The position numbers and the translations under genes are program-made. 64,000 nt of DNA from an uncultured Ferrovibrio sp. Its GTDB lineage: Bacteria; Pseudomonadota; Alphaproteobacteria; Ferrovibrionales; Ferrovibrionaceae. The notes under the pieces are model-generated. The model ran no database searches and was not told where the DNA came from. It was given only the letters and a program-made list of their open reading frames with translations. The stretch lies in contig NZ_CALGPC010000004.1 of the NCBI RefSeq assembly GCF_937960835.1, forward strand, positions 1-64,000. Direction: 5' to 3'. Positions 59,771 through 64,000 of this stretch are shown one piece after another (position 1 is the stretch's first letter; each line of letters opens with the position of its first letter).

Positions 59771-60600
59771 GCCAAAGCCTCCTGAAGATTGAATACCGGC
59801 CCCTCCCAGCAGACCCGCCGCTGCGCTATCTTGCCGTCCTCGCGGAACGGCCGGACGCAACAAAAGCACATGCCAAGACCGCATGCCATCTGCTGTTCCA
59901 AAGCGACCTGCCCTGGAATCGCATGGGTCTCGCTGAACCGCTGCAGCAATCTGAGCAGCCGTTGCGAGCCACACACGAAGAAGGCGTCGGCAAGCCGGGA
60001 TGCAATCAAGCGATCCAGCAGTTTTTCCACTTCCTCAGGCGCACTCGAGCCATCGCTGTCATAGACAGGCAGGACACGGGCACCGGTATTCTGAAAACGC
60101 TCGGCAGACATCAACAAGTCCGGTCGGCGAGCGCTTAGGATGGCGGTCACCTTAATCCTTTGCGCCGCCGCCGCCTCAGCCAAGGGCGCAAGCGTTGCCA
60201 GGCCCACGCCGCGCCCCACAACGACTATGTTTTTCCACGACGGATCGAGCCTGAAGCCGCGCCCCAAGGGGCCAAGCACATTGAGCTCTTCGCCTGGCTG
60301 CAGCGCGGCCAGGGCACGCGTGCCCCGCCCGTTGACCTTGTAGAGAAATTCAAGGCGCCCGGAGCTGGGGTCCGCCAGATAGGCGCTCATGGGCCGACGG
60401 AAAAAAGGAGCCAGCATCCCCATCTCGCCCGTGCAGAGCAGGTGAAAGAACTGTCCCGGCCGAGCCAGCGTCATCGGGCGCTCCGCCTGCAGCACCAGAT
60501 GTCGATATTCGCCGGTGACCGCCGCATGGGCGAGAACCGTCAACGACCGCTCGCATATCGCCCGCTCGCCCCCTCCACCACATCCTCCCAAACCGTCCAT
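59767..60600 (-). CDS. pyrK: Dihydroorotate dehydrogenase electron-transfer subunit (PyrK-like)
   Basis: 277 residues. FAD-binding ferredoxin-reductase fold (about 20-110, with FHLLCTGE and RRPMSAY), NAD-binding VVGRGVGLATLAPLAEA (about 128-144), and a [2Fe-2S] site in CGLGMCFCCVRPF plus the downstream RRVCWEGP. It links NADH to the PyrD FMN. A GTG at 60624 is possible; ATG 60600 is preferred. First gene of the co-oriented minus-strand block; the 0.8-kb region upstream should hold its promoter. Confidence 0.88.
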   Translation of the reverse strand: MDGLGGCGGGGERAICERSLTVLAHAAVTGEYRHLVLQAERPMTLARPGQFFHLLCTGEMGMLAPFFRRPMSAYLADPSSGRLEFLYKVNGRGTRALAALQPGEELNVLGPLGRGFRLDPSWKNIVVVGRGVGLATLAPLAEAAAAQRIKVTAILSARRPDLLMSAERFQNTGARVLPVYDSDGSSAPEEVEKLLDRLIASRLADAFFVCGSQRLLRLLQRFSETHAIPGQVALEQQMACGLGMCFCCVRPFREDGKIAQRRVCWEGPVFNLQEALA

Positions 60601-61450
60601 ATGACGCCCCAGTATGCCCGGCACCCAAAAAAGATACGACGTCTCATTTTTTAGATTTCGACACAGACCCGGTCAAGGCTCAATTTTGCAACCCAGCGCA
60701 TCCGCGCTTTGCCAGGAGCGCCATTACTACAGGTAGATGGAACGCGCTGTAATCCGAACGAAGAGACGAGCTTTCCACAGCGCTTTTCGGCAACAAAGGA
60801 TGCCGCGCTCAAAATTCAGTCCCGGATCGCCTCCATTTGAGGCAGGCGGCTTAAGCGCTGATCGGAAATTATGCGCTGATTGCGTCCCAAATGCTCAGCC
60901 GAACGCGTCTCATACATCAGGCGAGACACATCGGCCGGCAGCGCATCGAGCGGATCGGTGGTGCTGTTGATGCCGCCAAGCCATCGATTGGCGATGAGAA
61001 ACTTAGCAATGGCATTCTGCCTCCTCCGGCTCAGGCGGGGACGCTCCAGACGTATGGAGCACGATTGCTGCATTGCCATGATTGCTGCATTGAGGTGACG
61101 GAGGCTTGCACGACGCGCATGCGCCTTATAGCCGGCGCAACCGTCATGCCCTACCACCAAAGAAGGGAGCTGGATGCTCCAACGCCGAACTGCAGAATAG
61201 ATGCTCACCCAGACAAATGTTCAGCGCCGCGCCGGCCGGCCGGCATCCTTGTGATCGGGAATGACGACTGGCCGGCGCGGCCAGGCATGCCCGCGCAGCT
61301 CCCGCAGCCTCGGCTCGGAGAAGACCGCAAGCTCTTTGCCGCATGGCATTTGGAGGATGTCGATTTGGCTTTCATTCCGCTATTATGGCATTCATATGAA
61401 CGTTGCACGACGTCAAGGCAAATGGCTGCGAGGCAAATTTGAAGGAACCC
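60601..61450. other. Intergenic region between pyrK and the divergent IclR gene
   Basis: About 850 bp holding the promoter of the catabolic operon and of the IclR gene. An AT-rich stretch lies at about 60625-60660, immediately upstream of pyrK. A 10-bp palindrome ttcatatgaa sits at 61391-61400. A minus-strand frame at 60816-61079 (about 85 residues, with LIANRWLGGINSTTDPLD) looks protein-like but matches nothing I know and is not called as a gene. Confidence 0.5.
61391..61400. promoter_or_regulatory. Perfect 10-bp palindrome TTCATATGAA
   Basis: Located 51 bp upstream of the chosen IclR start and in the divergent region toward pyrK. A candidate IclR operator; a single short palindrome is not decisive. 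Confidence 0.35.
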
Positions 61451-62218
61451 GTGCGCAAGCAGAAAAAGAGCAGTGAAGGGAGCGGCGCCAATGTCCGCGC
61501 AGCCTCGCGGACCATCGATCTCTTCGAGGCCTTCGCAACAATCCGCCGCCCGATGACGGTGTCGGAGCTTGCGCGGGTACTGAAGATTCCCGTGTCGAGC
61601 TGCTTCACCATCATCCGCACTCTGGAGACGCGCGGCTATCTCTACAGCACCCCGCCCGGCACCAGCTTCTACCCCACGAGCCGGCTTTACCTGGCTTCCC
61701 AGGACATAACCAAATCCGACCCGGTCCTTTCCTCCGTCGGCGATACCGTGCGGCATTTGCGCGACGAATCGGGCGAGACCGCAATGTTCGGCAAGCTCTC
61801 CCGCAACAAGGTGATCCTGCTGGCCGTCGAGGTTCCCCCGGGCCCCTCGCGCTACATGCCGCAGGTCGGCGATATGCGGCCGGTTTATGCGACCTCAATC
61901 GGCAAGGCGTTGCTGGGCTCGCTGCCGGATGCGGCACGCGACAAGATTCTCAGTCAGATCGAGCTGGAAAGGCTGACCCGAAAGACCATTACCGATCTGG
62001 CGCAGTTGAAGCGCGACCTCGACCTGAGCCGGCGGCGCGGCTGGTATGTCAATGCCGAGGAAACCATTCCCGACATGACGTCCCTTGCGGTGCCGCTGAC
62101 GCTGCGGGGCGAATATTACGCCCTTGCCGTTTCAGGACCGAGCGTGCGCATCAAGGCCAACCTGCAGGCCAATCTCGACCGCCTGGCTGCGGCAGCCAAG
62201 GTGATCAGCCGCTCCTAG
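61451..62218 (+). CDS. IclR-family transcriptional regulator
   Basis: 255 residues. N-terminal winged HTH (about 10-75: ASRTIDLFEAFATIRRPMTVSELARVL) and IclR effector domain (about 100-255: RYMPQVGDMRPVYATSIGKALLGSL, WYVNAEETIPDMTSLAVPL). No ATG precedes the HTH; aagga followed by GTG 61451 is chosen, with TTG 61403 as alternative. IclR proteins control acid and aromatic catabolic genes. It is divergent from the pyrK operon and convergent with the enoyl-CoA hydratase, so either could be its target. Confidence 0.88.
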   Translation: MRKQKKSSEGSGANVRAASRTIDLFEAFATIRRPMTVSELARVLKIPVSSCFTIIRTLETRGYLYSTPPGTSFYPTSRLYLASQDITKSDPVLSSVGDTVRHLRDESGETAMFGKLSRNKVILLAVEVPPGPSRYMPQVGDMRPVYATSIGKALLGSLPDAARDKILSQIELERLTRKTITDLAQLKRDLDLSRRRGWYVNAEETIPDMTSLAVPLTLRGEYYALAVSGPSVRIKANLQANLDRLAAAAKVISRS

Positions 62219-62237
62219 TCTTGCAGCTGGCGCCCCG

Positions 62238-63041
62238 TTATGCCCTGCCGGCGGCACCGGCGATCCGGTCCAAGGCCGCCTGCAGCGCCTCCCGGTGTTC
62301 GCGGGTGTTGTGAGCCAGCGCCTGCATCGCCGCAGAAACCTCCAGCAGCTGGTTCATCTGCATATTGCGTCCCAGCCGCAGCAGCCGCTTGGTCATCCTG
62401 ATCCCATCGGCGGGATTGACCACAATACGGCGCGCCAGGGCCAGCGCCTCGTCCATCAGCCGCTCCGGCGGCACCACCTTGCTGACCAGACCGATCTGCA
62501 AGGCGCGCGCAGCATCGATCGCCTCGCCGGTGAACGCCATCTCGCAGGCATCCGCAAAGCCGACCAGCCTGGGCAGCAGCCAGGCACCGCCATCGCCGGA
62601 TACCAGGCCGAGCTGGACGAAGGTTTGCGCAAAGCGAGCCTGCTCGGAGGCGATCCGGATATCGCACATCAGCGCAAGATCACATCCCGCCCCCATGGCA
62701 GGACCATTGACCGCCGCAATGGCCGGAATCTCCAGCGCCTCGAACAGCTCGGGCAGTTGCTGGATGCCCCGCCGATAGGCCATGCGCGTCACCTCCGGCT
62801 GGTTCCGGTCGACCAAAGACGATCCGTTTTGCATCCCCTTCAGGTCGCCGCCAGCCGAAAAGGCGCGTCCATTGCCGGTCAGGATCAGGCATTTCACGTC
62901 GCGATCGGCATTGAGGGCATAAATGGCCTCGACCACCTCATCGATCATTTCAACATCGGTGAAGGCATTGCGCTTCTCCGGCCGGTTCAGCCGCGCGATG
63001 GCGATTGAATCCTGCCTCTCGACGATGATTGCCGGCTCCAT
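62238..63041 (-). CDS. Enoyl-CoA hydratase/isomerase family protein
   Basis: 267 residues, crotonase fold. FSAGGDLKGM (about 61-70) and the oxyanion-hole region AAVNGPAMGAGCDLALMCD (about 109-127), then LGLVSGDGGAWLLPRLVG. The Glu normally at the catalytic LGLxxExG position is replaced: GLVSGDGG gives Gly/Asp, so an isomerase or hydrolase-like activity is possible. Thirteen bases from the acyl-CoA dehydrogenase stop, so one transcript. Confidence 0.85.
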   Translation of the reverse strand: MEPAIIVERQDSIAIARLNRPEKRNAFTDVEMIDEVVEAIYALNADRDVKCLILTGNGRAFSAGGDLKGMQNGSSLVDRNQPEVTRMAYRRGIQQLPELFEALEIPAIAAVNGPAMGAGCDLALMCDIRIASEQARFAQTFVQLGLVSGDGGAWLLPRLVGFADACEMAFTGEAIDAARALQIGLVSKVVPPERLMDEALALARRIVVNPADGIRMTKRLLRLGRNMQMNQLLEVSAAMQALAHNTREHREALQAALDRIAGAAGRA

Positions 63042-63054
63042 TCCGATCCTCCCG

Positions 63055-64000
63055 TTAGCCCGTGATCATATGCCAAAGATCGGCAGCCTCGTCCTTCGCA
63101 ACCAGTTCTCCCAGCCGACCGCTCCAGTAGCGCAAGCTGCCAAACTCGGCGCGCCAGGCCTGTATGGCGGTGGTGTGAAGCCGCAAATCGTATTCCCAGG
63201 TATAGCCGATGGCGCCATGGACCTGATGCGCCACACCAGCACAGGCCGCGCCGGCCAGGCAGGCATTGATCCTGGCCGTCGCGACCGCCATCTCGCTGGG
63301 CTCGCCCGCACCGAGGCGGTCATAGGCCGCCTGGACCGCGAGGCGGGCTGCCGCCAGCTTGCTGGCGGCATCGGCGATCTGATGCTGCACGGCCTGAAAG
63401 CCGGCCAGCGGTCGACCGAACTGCACCCGCGTCCTGGAATATTCGATGGCCAGTTCCAGGGCCTTGCTCGCGCCTGCAACAATCTGGGCCGAGCGCATGG
63501 CAGCGCCGCGCAACCAGAGCAGATCACTGAAGACGCCGGGCAGCATGGCCAGTGGCCGCAGCTGCTCAAAGACAACCATATCGCGGGGATGACCTGCCAG
63601 ATTGGCGGCCCGCGTCACCGATCCGCCTGCCAGGGCGACCAGCGCCACGCCATCGCGCAGCGGCAGCAATGCATGTCCGGCATGCCGCCCCCACGGCAGG
63701 TGCCGAACAATGCCGGACAGCGCGCCATCCGAAAGGCTCAGCTCCTTGCACTGGTTGGGTGCCGCAAAGGTCAGCGGCCCGGGAGGAATGGCCGCTCCGG
63801 CTTGTGCCAGTAGGGCACCAACGGCGGCAGTCTCCGGCAACGGCAAGGCGGCAGCCATGGCTGCCGAAGCCTCGACGACTGCAAGTTCCTCCTCCCAGCC
63901 GCCATCGGAGCCGCCCAGATCCGCGGGCACGGACGGCAAGGTGAAACCGTCCTGCTCCAGCGCGGGCCATAGTTCCAGCCAGGCCGCTTCGGGAGGAAGC
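63055..64000 (-). CDS. Acyl-CoA dehydrogenase, N-terminus beyond the window
   Basis: About 314 residues visible, open to the right edge; a TTG at 63939 is internal because the upstream residues (PEAAWLELWPALEQDGF) are the normal acyl-CoA dehydrogenase N-terminal helices. The C-terminal domain has RTRVQFGRPLAGFQAVQHQIAD and VHQVHGAIGYTWEYDLRLHT (the family QxxGGxGY-like segment). Pairs with the upstream crotonase in fatty- or aromatic-acyl-CoA degradation. A small member: the C-terminal half is complete, the beginning is not seen. Confidence 0.88.
   Translation of the reverse strand, partial: LPPEAAWLELWPALEQDGFTLPSVPADLGGSDGGWEEELAVVEASAAMAAALPLPETAAVGALLAQAGAAIPPGPLTFAAPNQCKELSLSDGALSGIVRHLPWGRHAGHALLPLRDGVALVALAGGSVTRAANLAGHPRDMVVFEQLRPLAMLPGVFSDLLWLRGAAMRSAQIVAGASKALELAIEYSRTRVQFGRPLAGFQAVQHQIADAASKLAAARLAVQAAYDRLGAGEPSEMAVATARINACLAGAACAGVAHQVHGAIGYTWEYDLRLHTTAIQAWRAEFGSLRYWSGRLGELVAKDEAADLWHMITG

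Noticed and set aside
60816..61208. Minus-strand 130-residue frame in the pyrK-IclR region
   Set aside because: Protein-like middle but no recognised family, no ribosome-binding site and no coupling to neighbours; noted only as part of the intergenic entry.
1..64000. tRNA, rRNA, integrase, partition or replication genes marking element boundaries
   Set aside because: I looked for them as ICE or plasmid markers and saw none, so the type of element is left open.

Overview
The window is GC-rich, densely packed DNA with many ATGA stop/start overlaps. Its gene content (alphaproteobacterial trb/traG conjugation set, DUF3363-type relaxase, BjaI/RpaI-like LuxI, class 1B-type pyrD/pyrK) points to an alphaproteobacterium, most likely Hyphomicrobiales (Rhizobiales). 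The order is inferred; no rRNA, tRNA, integrase, replication or partition gene is visible, so ICE and megaplasmid cannot be told apart.

Layout. (1) 0.7-13.2 kb, minus strand: a complete mating-pair-formation operon, traG-copG-trbB-C-D-E-J-L-F-G-I. (2) 13.8-25.3 kb, plus strand: a Wsp/Frz-type chemosensory operon (receiver, CheW, CheR-TPR, CheW, MCP, CheA-REC, CheB, hybrid kinase, degenerate GGDEF/EAL-like protein). (3) 25.6-28.1 kb, minus strand: the DNA-processing half of the conjugation system (relaxase, TraF-like S26 peptidase, small HTH protein). The chemosensory operon therefore lies inside the conjugation module, next to a 10-bp iteron array and a possible nic site. (4) 28.4-37.5 kb: a polyamine-type ABC importer with a fused double permease, an M14 deacylase, a dimethylformamidase-like protein, and two paralogous Lrp/AsnC regulators at the ends. 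(5) 37.6-45.6 kb, minus strand: LysA-like decarboxylase, saccharopine/lysine dehydrogenase-like enzyme, LuxI, LuxR, an atypical OmpR-type regulator, GNAT, ATP-grasp ligase and an unknown protein, which looks like a quorum-sensing-linked amino-acid-derived pathway. (6) 46.2-47.0 kb: a metallophosphoesterase. (7) 47.6-60.6 kb, minus strand: PyrK, PyrD, M20 carbamoyl-amidase, PyrE, a three-subunit molybdo-flavoprotein hydroxylase with an embedded XRE regulator, an amidohydrolase and an NMT1/SsuABC-type importer, read as a pyrimidine/N-heterocycle catabolic cluster. (8) 61.4-64.0 kb: an IclR regulator, an enoyl-CoA hydratase and a truncated acyl-CoA dehydrogenase.

A recurring trait is short tandem repeats of 10-18 bp: in intergenic DNA at 13.32, 32.99, 34.70, 45.69 and 45.89 kb, and as 5-residue (15-bp) repeats in the CopG-like protein and the TrbI N-terminus.

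The most interesting points are the chemosensory operon nested inside a conjugation module (with a CheB whose receiver has lost its phospho-acceptor Asp and a pseudo-GGDEF/EAL terminal gene), the quorum-sensing-linked ATP-grasp pathway, and the orotate/pyrimidine-like catabolic cluster. All functions are inferred from reading the sequence; no database search was run.
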